This document shows positions 27,384-36,867 of a stretch of DNA of 64,000 nt, piece by piece (the first letter of the stretch is position 1; each line of letters begins with the position of its first letter). Source of the DNA: Symbiodinium natans (taxonomy: Eukaryota; Sar; Dinophyceae; Suessiales; Symbiodiniaceae); NCBI GenBank assembly GCA_905221605.1, contig CAJNDS010002100.1, positions 263,501 through 327,500 on the forward strand, given 5' to 3'. The translations under genes were made by a program, and so were the position numbers. Below the pieces are notes generated by a model that did no database searches, had not been told where the DNA came from, and saw nothing but the letters and a program-made list of their open reading frames with translations.

Positions 27384-27512
27384 CTCACAGCAGCAACCGA
27401 AGACTCATCACAGCCTCAAGTCATTGATTTTGTTGAAGGCCCCATCGCAGCACCAACGCCGCACCCTTGCCATGCTGTCTGGTGGCCCTCCAATCCTGAA
27501 CCCCAAAATCCT

Positions 27513-27600
27513 AGGGTTTAGGGTTTAGGGTTGTTTAGGGTTTAGGGTTTAGGGTTTAGGGTTGTTTAGGGTTTAGGGTTTAGGATTTAGGGTTAGGGTT
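27513..27600 (+). repeat. Telomeric array, TTTAGGG orientation
   Basis: About 12 units, with TTGTTTAGGG slips. Confidence 0.95.
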
Positions 27601-27604
27601 GCAC

Positions 27605-27700
27605 CAGGTAAGCGCCTTATCCTCGGCGGCGGCCGAGCAGCGCCAGTGGCGGAGGGCCCTCCAGTTGCTCGAAGGGCGCCTCGGGGGCAGTGGAGGGGTA
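27605..27700 (+). CDS. PPR-like exon, A-helix end plus B helix
   Basis: The frame reads VSALSSAAAEQRQWRRALQL then LEGRLGGSG. The (S/A)A....(Q)W..AL.LL pattern is that of the second helix of a pentatricopeptide repeat, the organellar RNA-binding fold. CACCAG before GTA could be the acceptor; CAGGTAAG also resembles a donor, so the boundary is uncertain. A decayed counterpart is at 15619-15690. It is the first of about 20 such plus-strand segments. Confidence 0.5.
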
Positions 27701-27934
27701 CTTGGAGTTTCATGGTACTTATGCACCTAGGGTTTAGGGTTTAGGGGTTTAGGGGTTTAGGGGTTTAGGGGTTTGGGGTTTAGGGTTTAGGGCTTAGGGT
27801 TCAGGGTACTTGTTAACCAATGATAACTGTACTCATAGCTGTACTTATTACCATCTTAGGGCACTTAAGGGGGCTTATAAGTGGCTTATAGGTACAGATA
27901 TAATTGGTTAGTAAGTACCATGAACCTCCAAGTA
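27699..27934. mobile_element. Family-1 MITE interrupted by a TTTAGGG array
   Basis: The left end TACTTGGAGTTTCATGGTACTT and the right end AAGTACCATGAACCTCCAAGTA are inverted. Inside, a telomeric array (about 27728-27804) separates two copies of GGTACTT (27714-27720 and 27805-27811). Without the array the interior would read as in the copy at 60378. Confidence 0.75.
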
Positions 27935-28129
27935 GGGCTTTAGGTTTTAGACGGGCCTGGCGTGTTGAAGGGGTTTAAGGCTGTTTGGGGTTGAGACTGT
28001 TTAGGGTTTCAGGGTTTGGGGTGCAGGGCTTCAGGGCCAGACAAGACCTTCAGCGCTTTGAGGGCGGCTTTGGTCAAATTCACATAAACCTGCAAGCCAC
28101 ACCCTGATGCCTTACAAACCCCTCAACCC

Positions 28130-28197
28130 CCTAAACCCTAAACCCTAAACCCTAAACCCTAAACCCTAAACCCTAAACCCTAAACCCTAAACCCTAA
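28130..28197 (-). repeat. Telomeric array, CCCTAAA orientation
   Basis: About 9 pure units. Confidence 0.95.
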
Positions 28198-28455
28198 AGT
28201 TCAACCCTAAACACAGGCTTTGCGTGAGCACCAGGCTTCCCCTCCGTTATCTTCGTTGGGATGCCGTGTGCTACGGCGGCGCGATCAAAGCCTGCCAGGC
28301 CGGGTCTTGAAGAAGGGTTCCCCCCCCCCCCCCCCAAAAGGGGCAAGTCCCCCACCCCCCCCTTTTCTGCCCTAAGAGTTTTTGGGGAACACGCACGCAT
28401 GTCATGGTTCATGTTGAAGATCTATGCCAAAGCTTAACCTGCATCAATCCTTTCA

Positions 28456-28540
28456 GAGAGGTTCCGGGCCGCTGGCAGCTTGCTTGCCAACTTTTGCCCC
28501 GGGGGCGTTTGACGTCTCGGCCCGGGGGCCCTGGCGGTCA
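28456..28540 (+). CDS. PPR-like exon, B helix
   Basis: The frame reads REVPGRWQLACQLLPRGRLT, fitting the (G)RW..A..LL pattern of a PPR B helix. Embedded in C- and G-rich intronic sequence. Weak alone. Confidence 0.35.
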
Positions 28541-28564
28541 GCTTGTGTGCAGAGTTGCCCTCAG

Positions 28565-28690
28565 TCCCCCAAAACCCCAAACCCCCCCAAAACCCCAAAC
28601 CCCCAAAATCCCCAAAACCCCAAAACCCCCAAACCCCCCCCCCCCCCCCAAAACCCCTCAAAAAGCCCTTAAACCACCCAAAACCCTCAA
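28565..28690 (-). repeat. C-rich CCCCAAA-type tract
   Basis: Degenerate CCCCAAAA and CCCCCAAA units with a C16 run. Open frames through it are low-complexity (Pro/Lys or Gly/Phe) and not genes. Confidence 0.8.
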
Positions 28691-28731
28691 AGACCGGATT
28701 CAAGGACTAAGGACGCCCTTCGGCCCGGAGC

Positions 28732-28792
28732 CCTCACCTTGCGCCCAGGATCTCCTTCAACGCGGCCATCGCGACAGGCCGCCGTTTCTCCT
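28732..28792 (+). CDS. PPR-like exon, A helix
   Basis: The frame reads PHLAPRISFNAAIATGRR, matching the V.(Y/F)NA.I.A consensus of a PPR A helix. It ends at CTCCT|GTTTAGGG, so the adjoining telomeric array would supply the GT donor. Confidence 0.45.
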
Positions 28793-28793
28793 G

Positions 28794-28848
28794 TTTAGGG
28801 TTTAGGGTTTAGGGTTTAGGGTTAGGGTTTAGGGTTTAGGGTTTAGGG
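28794..28848 (+). repeat. Telomeric array, TTTAGGG orientation
   Basis: About 8 units directly after the exon-like segment. Confidence 0.95.
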
Positions 28849-29377
28849 GCCGACAGTATCCCCTGGACCCCCCAAAAAACAAACCCCACAATCCCCTCTT
28901 CACAGAAACGAGAAGCACAGAGTCACAGATCGCGTGGCTTGCTACAAGTATGCGTGCCTCAGGACGTCAAAAAGACACCAGGCAAACGCCAAAATGCGTC
29001 AAAAGGCGACATAACGCTCGAAATGGACCCAAGAAGCCTCAAAAGATCCCCCGCAAAGGCACCAACCGTTCCAAAACAAAGCCTCCGCGACCAAAAGCGC
29101 TTCAAAAGGCGTTGAAAGAACACCCCCCCCCCCCCCCCACCCCCCCAAAAGAAAAAAAACAGAAGGCATTCCGAAAGGCTAAGGCTGCTTTTCTGACCAA
29201 AACCCATGGCCGAAACCCATGCAAAAAAACATTCACCCAAAAAAAGGGGACGCCAACCCTACCCATGGTCTGTAAGCTCTTCGACCCAAACCCCAAGATC
29301 CGGCCCCCCAAGCCCCAATTTCAGCCCCCCAAAAACCCCAAGATTCAGCCCCCCAAGCCCCAAGATTCTAGCCCCCC
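28849..29377. other. Low-complexity C/A-rich sequence, no gene
   Basis: C16 and C-rich runs, CCCCAAG and CCCCCCAAG units. The long frames here (150 codons plus, 93 minus) are compositional artefacts. Confidence 0.6.
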
Positions 29378-29501
29378 ACTTGGAGCTTCAGGGTACTTAT
29401 AACCCTAATCATATCTGTACCTATAAGCCCCTTAAAATCCCCCCAAGTAGGCTAGAAGTAGACTTATAACTGTGGTTATAAGTACCCATGAACCTCCAAG
29501 C
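29378..29501. mobile_element. MITE-like element, family 1
   Basis: ACTTGGAGCTTCAGGGTACTTATAA is inverted as TTATAAGTACCCATGAACCTCCAAG. The interior is AT-rich. The PPR-like exon at 29503 starts immediately after. Confidence 0.75.
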
Positions 29502-29502
29502 A

Positions 29503-29583
29503 GGCGCCAGGAAGGGCGCCGGCTGGCAGCAATGCCTGGTGCTGCTGGTGCAGCTGCGGCCCCAGAAGGCCTTCAGGGGGCTC
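29503..29583 (+). CDS. PPR-like exon, B helix
   Basis: GARKGAGWQQCLVLLVQLRP fits G.W..(C/A)L.LL..L of a PPR B helix. It is bounded by a MITE on the left and by a CCCTAAA array at 29596 on the right. Confidence 0.45.
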
Positions 29584-29595
29584 AAAGGTCTACAT

Positions 29596-29770
29596 CTAAA
29601 CCCTAAACCCTAAACCCTAAACCCTAAACCCTAAACCCTAAACCCTAAACCCTAAACCCTAAACCTTAAACCCTAAACCCTAAACCCTAAACCCTAAACC
29701 CTAAACCCTGAGCCCTAAGCCCTAAGCCCTGAGCCCTAAGCCCTAAGCCCTAAGCCCTAAACCCTAAACC
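29596..29770 (-). repeat. Telomeric array, CCCTAAA orientation
   Basis: About 25 units, the 3' half with CCCTAAG and CCCTGAG variants. Confidence 0.97.
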
Positions 29771-29848
29771 TGTGCTTGCGGTGTCCCGTCTCCTGGGGCT
29801 TCTGGAGTGCCATCAGAGAAGCCCGCGGAGCGCCGAGTCTCCCTCTAA

Positions 29849-29910
29849 TTAGGGTTTAGGGTTTAGGGTTTAGGGTTCAGGGTTTAGGGTTTCGGGTTTA
29901 GGGTTTAGGG
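29849..29910 (+). repeat. Telomeric array, TTTAGGG orientation
   Basis: About 9 units. The 78-bp segment between it and the previous array is exon-like in size but I could not assign it. Confidence 0.95.
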
Positions 29911-30068
29911 TAGTAGAGTGCCTGACCTCCGAGAAGCCCGCAGAGAGTGCCGCCCAAATCGATTTCTTGGCTGGGGTTTCGAGGAAGTCGGCTTCAGAAT
30001 ATGAGGGCTCTAGGCACCCTAACCCCCAGAGACCCACGAGCCTCTCTTCAACCGTTTGCTCCTGCGGA

Positions 30069-30130
30069 AAGGTGGAGCCGAATATGGTCACGTACAATTC
30101 TGCCATGAGTGGCTTCGAGAGCCCTTTTCC
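30069..30130 (+). CDS. PPR-like exon, A helix
   Basis: VEPNMVTYNSAMSGFESPFP contains P..VTYNSA(M/I)S, the textbook start of a PPR repeat (A helix). This is the clearest single PPR match here. Confidence 0.55.
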
Positions 30131-30482
30131 TGCAACCTGCCGGGCGGTGGGAACCCTAAACCCTGCACGGCTAAACCCTCAACCTCCAAGCCCAGAACCC
30201 TAAACCCTAACCCTAGATTAGGATGCCGTTTTGTGCTTTGGGTTTGGGTCTAGGGCTCACGGGTTGCAAAAAGTTGCGAGTTGATGAGGGTTGGTGCTAA
30301 GGCTTCCGAGGTGAACCCTTTAGGGTCAAATCTAGGGGTCGGAAGAATTACTAGCAGTATTCCCTTATGGTCCCCACATGAGGCTGGGGTGTGGATTTTC
30401 AGAGATGTCGGGAATCATGTTCCTGGGGTTTAGAAAGTGGTTTAGGGCTTTGGGGTTCCGAGACCCGATGCCGTCAACCTGT

Positions 30483-30550
30483 AAACCCTAAACCCTAAAC
30501 CCTAAACCCTAAACCCTAAACCCTAAACCCTAAACCCTAAACCCTAAACC
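30483..30550 (-). repeat. Telomeric array, CCCTAAA orientation
   Basis: About 10 pure units. Confidence 0.95.
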
Positions 30551-30674
30551 GTGGAGAGGACTCCAAAGATCCATATCGGCTTCTCTCGATGCTGTTCGAT
30601 TTCCTGCCAAACCCCCCTAAGACACTTGAAGCCCAAAATCCACCCCAAAACCGCTAAACCCCAACCCCTACACC

Positions 30675-30803
30675 CAACCCTAAACCCTAAACCCTAAACC
30701 CTAAACCCTAAACCCTAAACCCTAAACCCTAAACCCTAAACCCTAAACCCTAAACCCTAAACCCTAGACCCTAAACCCTAAACCCTAAACCCTAAACCCC
30801 TAA
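30675..30803 (-). repeat. Telomeric array, CCCTAAA orientation
   Basis: About 18 units, ending 9 bp before the next exon-like segment. Confidence 0.97.
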
Positions 30804-30811
30804 AATCCCCT

Positions 30812-30877
30812 CGACTGGAAGGAGTTGCCGGCTGGCCGCAAGCACTGGACTTGCTGCGCTGCGCGTCCCTTTCCAGG
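30812..30877 (+). CDS. PPR-like exon, B helix
   Basis: RLEGVAGWPQALDLLRCASL fits (A)GW.QAL.LL of a PPR B helix. A CCCTAAA array lies to the left and degenerate TTTAGGG repeats (30950-31030) to the right. Confidence 0.5.
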
Positions 30878-30949
30878 TCCGGGCAGTTTTGGGTGCGAGG
30901 GCTTGGGAAGGAAGGATGGGTACGGTCTAGAGTTTAGGGGTTGGGGTAT

Positions 30950-31030
30950 GGAGTTTAGGGTCTACGGTCTAGGGTTTAGGGTTTAGGGTGTGGAGTTTAG
31001 GGTGTAGGGTGTCGGGTTCAGGGTTGGGTT
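30950..31030 (+). repeat. Degenerate telomeric array, TTTAGGG orientation
   Basis: About 11 units of mixed TTTAGGG, TGTAGGG and TCTAGGG type. Confidence 0.85.
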
Positions 31031-31385
31031 TAGGCCAGTCTTGACATCCGAAAACTCTGAACCCGGCAGCCCCCAAAAACACGCAACCAAAAACCCGAAG
31101 CCCTAAACCCTGCCTACGCTGCCAGCCCTAAACCTTGAGCTCTTAAGCCCTAAACCCAAAAGCCTTTAAGAGGCCTTTAGCCTCGCTGGAATATCATGCA
31201 GGGAAACCTCCCTCCCTCTTCTGACACATGATTTCGGAAGGACAAGAGGAATGAGCTTTAAAGCTCGGAAGCACCCCAAGCCTGTTCACATGCTTGGGAG
31301 CTCCAAGATCTAAGAAACCCCAACCCCCCCCTAAACCCTAAACCCTAAACCCTCAACCCTCAACCCTCAACCCTCAAACCCTACA

Positions 31386-31879
31386 CCCTGAACCAGCCAT
31401 GTTTGGGCTTTTGGGTTCAGGGAGCTTCTCGAAGGCCACGAAGACTTTAGGAGGCTGGCATTAACTGCTGGGGTATGCTTTCCCTTCTTTCCTTAAAAGG
31501 GAACCTGTTCATGAATAATTTTCAATGGGCTTAAAGCACAACCCAGACTGAGTAGGCCATCGGTACAATTAACATTTTTCTGTTGTGTGGGTTCAGGAGG
31601 ATCATACTTTGGAACATCTTTCAATGGGTTTACAGGGGCCGGGCCTTATGTGCCATTGAATGAAGGTTGTGTTTCTGCATTTCCTACCCGTGAGCTATAA
31701 GCTATAAAGCATCTGGTATCTGAAAGCTTGCAGAGGCTCTCTTGCAGCAACATCCTCAAAGAGCGGGCCCCAAACATTACTGGGCAGTGTCTTGGAGTTC
31801 CTGACCTTTGCCACGGCCAGCAGTTCTATCCACATAGCTTTGGGGATCAGGACTTAATGACCCAAGCTGGGAACCCTAC
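31386..31879. other. AT-richer unique sequence, no gene seen
   Basis: 31568-31650 resembles 26158-26245 and is probably a dispersed repeat. No frame longer than 60 codons. Confidence 0.4.
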
Positions 31880-32010
31880 CCGTTAAGCCCTAAGCCCTAA
31901 GCTCTACGCCCTAAACCCTAAACCCGAAATCCTGAACCCTAAACCCTAAACCCTAAATCCTAAACCCTAAAGCCCCCTCCTTTTAAAACCCTACGCAGTG
32001 AAGGCAGAAG

Positions 32011-32082
32011 CTGGATGAAGTCAGCTTCAACACCGCCGCAAGTGTTCCTGGGCCGGAGTTGGTCGTTCAGGGCTTTAAGGAG
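32011..32082 (+). CDS. PPR-like exon, A helix
   Basis: LDEVSFNTAASVPGPELVVQ matches the D.VSFNTA pattern of a PPR A helix. Followed by a TTTAGGG array at 32114. Confidence 0.4.
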
Positions 32083-32537
32083 AATTCAAGGAGGGACCCT
32101 TCGACTTATACACTAGGGTTTAGGGTTTAGGGTTTAGGGTTTGACTTGTATACGGGGGGCCCGTAGGGGCCTTGAGGAATGAAGGTCTCTGGTTCAGAGG
32201 GCGTTTAGGGTTTCTTCGGGTTGGTGTAGGGCTTTGGGGGTTTAGGAGTTAGGGTTTAGGGCTTCGGGTGCAGGGGCTTGGGGATTTTTGGTGCTCAGGA
32301 GCCTGAATCCCCAAAGCTCCTAGCCCGACACCCCTAAACAGCCAAAAAAGAAATGGTCGTGTGGGGGCACTATACACGTCCCGAGAGAGCCCCTTCAACC
32401 CTTAAACCCTTAAACAGTTAAACCCTTAAACCCTTAAAGCCCTAAAACCCTTAGACCCTTAAACCCCCTTGACTCCCTTAAACCCTTCAACCCCCTTAAA
32501 CCTCACAAGCCCCTCAACCCCCTTAACTCCCTCGAAG

Positions 32538-32622
32538 AACGCCTTTGCCCTCACCAAGGTCTGCTCATCCGAGGGCGGCTGGCTCCGGGCGCTGGACTGC
32601 CCTCTGGGTCGGTTGCGGAGGA
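32538..32622 (+). CDS. PPR-like exon, A plus B helix
   Basis: KNAFALTKVCSSEGGWLRAL then DCPLGRLR: NA....(K)(A)CSS.GGW.RAL is a good A-B junction of a PPR repeat. Followed by TTTGGGT and TTTAGGG units. Confidence 0.5.
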
Positions 32623-32848
32623 TTTTGGGTTTAGGGTTTGGGGTTTAGGGCTTAGGGCTTAGGTTGCATGAGGATTTTGGGGAGGTTAAAGCGGGTTTCC
32701 GAGTTTTAGGGGAGGAGTTCTTAGTATTTTGTTTCTTGGGTGGGTAGGATGGGGGGTTTAGGGCCTTCAGGGGGTGTTACGTTGTTTTTTTTATTCAAAA
32801 CACCGAAAAACCAAAGGCCTCAAGAGTCGCAATCCCGAGACAGCCTGT

Positions 32849-32918
32849 AAACCCTAAACCCTGAACCCTAAACCCTAAACCCTAAACCCTAAACCCTAAA
32901 CCCTAAACCCTAAACCCT
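32849..32918 (-). repeat. Telomeric array, CCCTAAA orientation
   Basis: About 10 units with one CCCTGAA variant. Confidence 0.95.
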
Positions 32919-33361
32919 CTGTAAGAAGAAAACCCTTAAAGTGCATCCCCAGGATCTCCTGCAGTGCATGGCTCTGCGCCCGGGCATGCCTTTCACTCGC
33001 GCACCCCCCTCGAACTCCCAACATTTCCCAAGACCCCCTGCACCCCAGACAGGGTTTTGGGTGTAGGGTTTAGGGTTTAGGGTGTAGGGTTTCGGGTTTG
33101 GGGTGCAAGGTTTTGGGTTTTTAGGGTTGTTCAAGAAAATTTGCCATTTGTCCCTTTTTTTTGTGGGGGGGGGGGGGGGGGGGCTCGGAGGATCATAGTT
33201 GGGAGTTTCTTTTTTCCTTTTTGTCATCAGAGGCTTTCAAGGGCCCGAGCATAAGGCGCTCGCTTCCGCGGCGCCGGGTCGGCCTCAACGCTGGGCTGAA
33301 GGCCCTGAGGGCTCGCTGGGAGAGAGGCTGCCTTTTGCGGCCCGGCACATGAAAGGGGGGT

Positions 33362-33493
33362 TCTTGGAGGTTCATTTGGGTGCGTATAAGTAAGGTTATA
33401 AGTATGGTAACTGGGAACTCTACTTATGACTTATACCCTTACTTCTGTAGGGTACTTAGAACTGTAATTATAGCTACCCATGAACCTCTAAGT
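33362..33493. mobile_element. MITE-like element, family 1
   Basis: TCTTGGAGGTTCATTTGGGT at the left, CCCATGAACCTCTAAG at the right. The interior holds several AAGT(A)ACTTATA motifs. Confidence 0.7.
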
Positions 33494-34154
33494 GGGGGTT
33501 CGGGGCTGTTGGGGGCTCTATATAACAATCTTTTTTGCGTGAGGAATATGCTTCTTAGAGACCGGTTGGATCCCCTACTGTGCACTCTTGGGGAAGCTTC
33601 CCCTTGCCTTTGAAGGGACATTGAAGTCTCCTGGGCTTGCGAGTTTTTAGGGACTTCGAGTTGAAGTCCAGCTTTACGACCTTGTGGGGTTGGTAGCATG
33701 CTTCGGCTACCCGAATACCTCTGCAAGAAGTCAGCTAGAAAGTTTGTGGGTTTAGGGCTTAGGGTTTAGGGTTTACGGTTTAGGGTTTAGGGTTAATGGC
33801 GCCGAAAACCGTTGAGGAAGACGGTTGGTGGTGTTGCTTGAGGCCCCTACAGTGGAATGTACTTCTTGAGACACGTACATTTTACTCAGCAAGTCAACAA
33901 ACCACGCGCGCCGCTCGTATACATTAAGAATTGGGAACCTTTGAGCCACAATACCCAAAACCCTAAACCCTAAACCCTAAACCGTGTAATTAGTGACTGT
34001 AGTGCGAGCGTGGCATTTACCAAGCGGTCTCCCTGCGCCAACAAAGGCTGCGCCTGGAGCAGCCCGCCGCTTTGCGTACGGTTTTGTGCAAAGCTGCGCA
34101 TGTGGAGGGTTGAGGCCTCGATAGGGTTCGGGTTTAGGGTTAAGGCTTTGGGCT

Positions 34155-34246
34155 TTAGGGCTTTAGGGTTTAGGGTTTAGGGTTTAGGGGTTAGGGGTTA
34201 GGGTTTAGGGTTTAGGGTTTAGGTTTAGGGTTTAGGGTTTAGGGTT
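34155..34246 (+). repeat. Telomeric array, TTTAGGG orientation
   Basis: About 13 units with GTTAGGG and 6-bp slips. Confidence 0.93.
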
Positions 34247-34250
34247 TCAA

Positions 34251-34781
34251 GGGTAAGTGTTTAATTCTGGGTCTTCCTGGGATGAGGAGACCTCAATGGG
34301 CACGTTCAGGTCTCCAGTTGAGTCTTTAATCTCTAGAATCTCTGACAATACATAACCCTTAGTTAGGGTTCCGGGTTAGATGTTTAGGGTGTAGGGTTCA
34401 GGGTTTACAGGGTTTACGAGGCTTTAGATTTCTGCTTCGGCTACAAAATAGCTCAGGAAGAAAGCCCATCACAGGCAAATATCCTTTAGAAGAACTGTCT
34501 CCGTAACTTATCAGAGTTTGACTCGGAATGACGGGTTTATTGGCTCGTATTTTAGGTCGTTTGCTCCTGAACGTCACGTTCTAAGCCTTTATTGCTTCCG
34601 CGGGCGCTTCCGTAGCCTTTCTTCCAGTGGATGAGCACCGGTTACAGCAAACACGCCTGTACGCCCTGAGCTTACACCCCAACCCCAAGCCAATCCCCGC
34701 ATCCCAGAGTCTAGGAAACTGATCCCAAACTCTGAAACTCTAATGCCCGAGCCTTCAAGCGTCCGAGAGCCTAGGCGCCAG
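34251..34781. other. Unique AT-richer sequence, no gene seen
   Basis: No frame of interest. Short degenerate TTTAGGG pieces near 34381-34420. Confidence 0.4.
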
Positions 34782-34978
34782 CCCTAAACCCTAAACCCTA
34801 AACCCTAAACCCTAAACCCTAAACCCTAAACCCTAAACCCTAAACCCTAAACCCTAAACCCTAAACCCTAAACCCTAAACCCTAAACCCTAAACCCTAAA
34901 CCCCAAACCCTAAACCAAAAAACCAAAAAACCCTAAACCCTAAACCCTAAACCCTAAGCCTTAAACCCTAAACCCCCT
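34782..34978 (-). repeat. Telomeric array, CCCTAAA orientation
   Basis: About 27 units, interrupted near 34915 by AAACCAAAAAACCAAAAAACC. Confidence 0.97.
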
Positions 34979-35040
34979 AGAGCATGCATGAACCCTTCCC
35001 CTCTTGCACACCCAAGTTCAAGACCCCTGTCCGTGCCAAG

Positions 35041-35100
35041 GACCTGGTGGCTTTCAACACCGCCATTGCAAGCCTCACAGCCGAGCTCCCCAGCCTGACT
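35041..35100 (+). CDS. PPR-like exon, A helix
   Basis: DLVAFNTAIASLTAELPSLT matches D.V.FNTAI of a PPR A helix. The next plus-strand candidate (36029) supplies a B helix. Confidence 0.5.
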
Positions 35101-35133
35101 AACCCCTAAACATGACCTCCTGGTTCTTAGTAG

Positions 35134-35252
35134 CTAGGATGCCCAGTAGTACCCTTATTCCCTTTTTTTGGGGGGTTTAGGTTCCCTTATAAGCCCCTTT
35201 AAGCAAAAAAGGGCACCCTTTTATTTTAAGCCTAGGTTACTGGGCAGCCTAG
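35134..35252. mobile_element. MITE-like element, family 3
   Basis: CTAGGATGCCCAGTAGTA is inverted as TTACTGGGCAGCCTAG. The interior holds CCCTTATTCCC and AAAAAAGGGCACCC. Best-preserved member of the family. Confidence 0.7.
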
Positions 35253-35796
35253 GTAGGGAATGAGGGAATTCGGGCCCGACATATGTCCTTTAAGGGACTA
35301 TGCAGGGCACCTCATTCCCTCATTCCCCTACGAAGAGCCAGCCGGATGAAACTCTCAGGTCCTGGGCCCGAGGGCTGGACTTGGTGGGTGTGCTCCCAGC
35401 GGCTGGACGAGGGCTCTTTCTTGCTTAGGGTTCAGGGTTCAGGGTTCAGGGTTCAGGGTTTAGGGTTTAGGGTTCAGGGTTCCTGTCTGGATTCCCTGGC
35501 AACCACTGAAATTGAAGTAAGGGTTTAGGATTTCGGGTTTGAGGTATTCTCACTCACAACCTAGCCTGACATTCCCCTCATGCACTGCAGCAGAACCCTT
35601 AGTTTAGGAACCACCCAAAGGCCCAAAACCCCAAACCCTCAACCGCAAAGCCCTTGCATTTTGGGGCACCCTTTTCAGGTTCTCTTCATCGTTTTGACAC
35701 TCAAAACTCAAAAGTCCAGCAAGGAAGCCCGGCTGTGTGCATCCCTCGCCACCTACGTTTCCGCCGCCTTGCCGCAGAAACGACGATGGACCCAAA

Positions 35797-35881
35797 GAGC
35801 CCAATGCCTCTTAACTAAGGAAGACGCCTGAAATGAGAATCCGCATAAGGCCTCTTCCCGAATGAGGAGCTGTTGGGCTCT
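35797..35881. mobile_element. MITE-like element, family 4
   Basis: GAGCCCAATGCCTCTTAA is inverted as GAGGAGCTGTTGGGCTC. 85 bp, non-coding. Confidence 0.55.
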
Positions 35882-36028
35882 CGGAGGATATGCGGGGCCA
35901 CGAGCAAAACTCATGACCCTGGACCCTAAACCCTAAACCCTGAACCCCAGACCCTGGACCCTAAACCCTAAACCTAAACCCTAGAAGAAGAAGATGATGG
36001 GCTCTCGTGGTTAGCGCCTCAGAGACCC

Positions 36029-36100
36029 TCCTTCTTTAAGGCTCTGACGCTGCTGGGCCAGGGCTCCGCCTGGCGCCGCGCGGTGGAGGGGCTGCTCGGA
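36029..36100 (+). CDS. PPR-like exon, B helix with A-helix end
   Basis: SFFKALTLLGQGSAWRRAVE then GLLG fits a PPR A-helix end followed by (G)(S)AW.RA(V)E.LL. A CCCTAAA-type array (35926-35980) is on the left, a TTTAGGG array (36126) on the right. Confidence 0.5.
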
Positions 36101-36125
36101 GTAAGGCATACGGGTAGTTACAAGA

Positions 36126-36195
36126 GTTTAGGGTTTAGGGTTTAGGGTTTAGGGTTTAGGGTTTAGGGTTTAGGGTTTAGGGTTTAGGGTTTAGG
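36126..36195 (+). repeat. Telomeric array, TTTAGGG orientation
   Basis: About 10 pure units. Confidence 0.95.
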
Positions 36196-36355
36196 GGACT
36201 TGATAGAAGCAAATGAGGGATGTTCCTTACATCGCACTGGGGATCTTAATATGGTTTAGGGTCAGGGAGTATTCCTTCGCTGTTCTTGAGCAAGGGGCGT
36301 CTGCAAGGGTCAGGGCGCTCTTGGTGTGGGGGTGGGGGTGGGGGGGGGAAACCGA

Positions 36356-36537
36356 AAACCCAAACCCGAAACCCTAAACCCTAATCCCTAAAGCCTAAAC
36401 GCGAAACCCGAAACCCGAAACCCTAAACCCTAATCCCTAATGCCTAACCCTAAACCCGAAACCCTAAACCCAAATCGCTAAAGCCTAAACCCTAAACCCG
36501 AAACCCTAAACCCTAATCCCTAAAGCCTACACCCTTT
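36356..36537 (-). repeat. Mixed CCCTAAA / CCCGAAA / CCCTAAT array
   Basis: About 26 heptamers with a high share of CCCGAAA and a longer repeated pattern (CCCTAATCCCTAAAGCCTAAA occurs three times), so a higher-order unit evolved from telomeric DNA. Confidence 0.9.
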
Positions 36538-36730
36538 CCCAACCACAAAAAAGATGCGGCGAGGCTGGATGCCTGCCGGCTGGCCGGGAGCTCAGGGCTT
36601 CTCAGGGCTTCCAAGGGTTTAGGGTTTAGGGTTTAGGGTTTAGGGTTTAGGGTACACTGAACCCTGAACTCGGAACCCTGAAAGGTTTAGGGCTTATGAG
36701 GCCCCTGAATACAAAACCCTCGTTCCTAAT

Positions 36731-36867
36731 AAGCCCTCTCCCCCCCTCCCCCCTCCACCCTCCCACCCTCCCCTTCCCCCCTCCCCCCTCCCCCCTCCCC
36801 CCCCTCCCCCCCTCCCTCCCCCCCCCCCCCCCCTCCCCCGCCCCCCTCTCCCCTCCTCCCTCCCTCC
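36731..36867. repeat. C-rich low-complexity tract
   Basis: CCCCCTCCC-type runs over about 137 bp. Frames across it encode only Pro/Ser or Gly/Arg and are not genes. Confidence 0.95.

Noticed and set aside
28950-29402. 150-codon Lys/Pro-rich plus-strand frame
   Set aside because: Made of C-rich and A-rich low-complexity DNA with no start context or domain.
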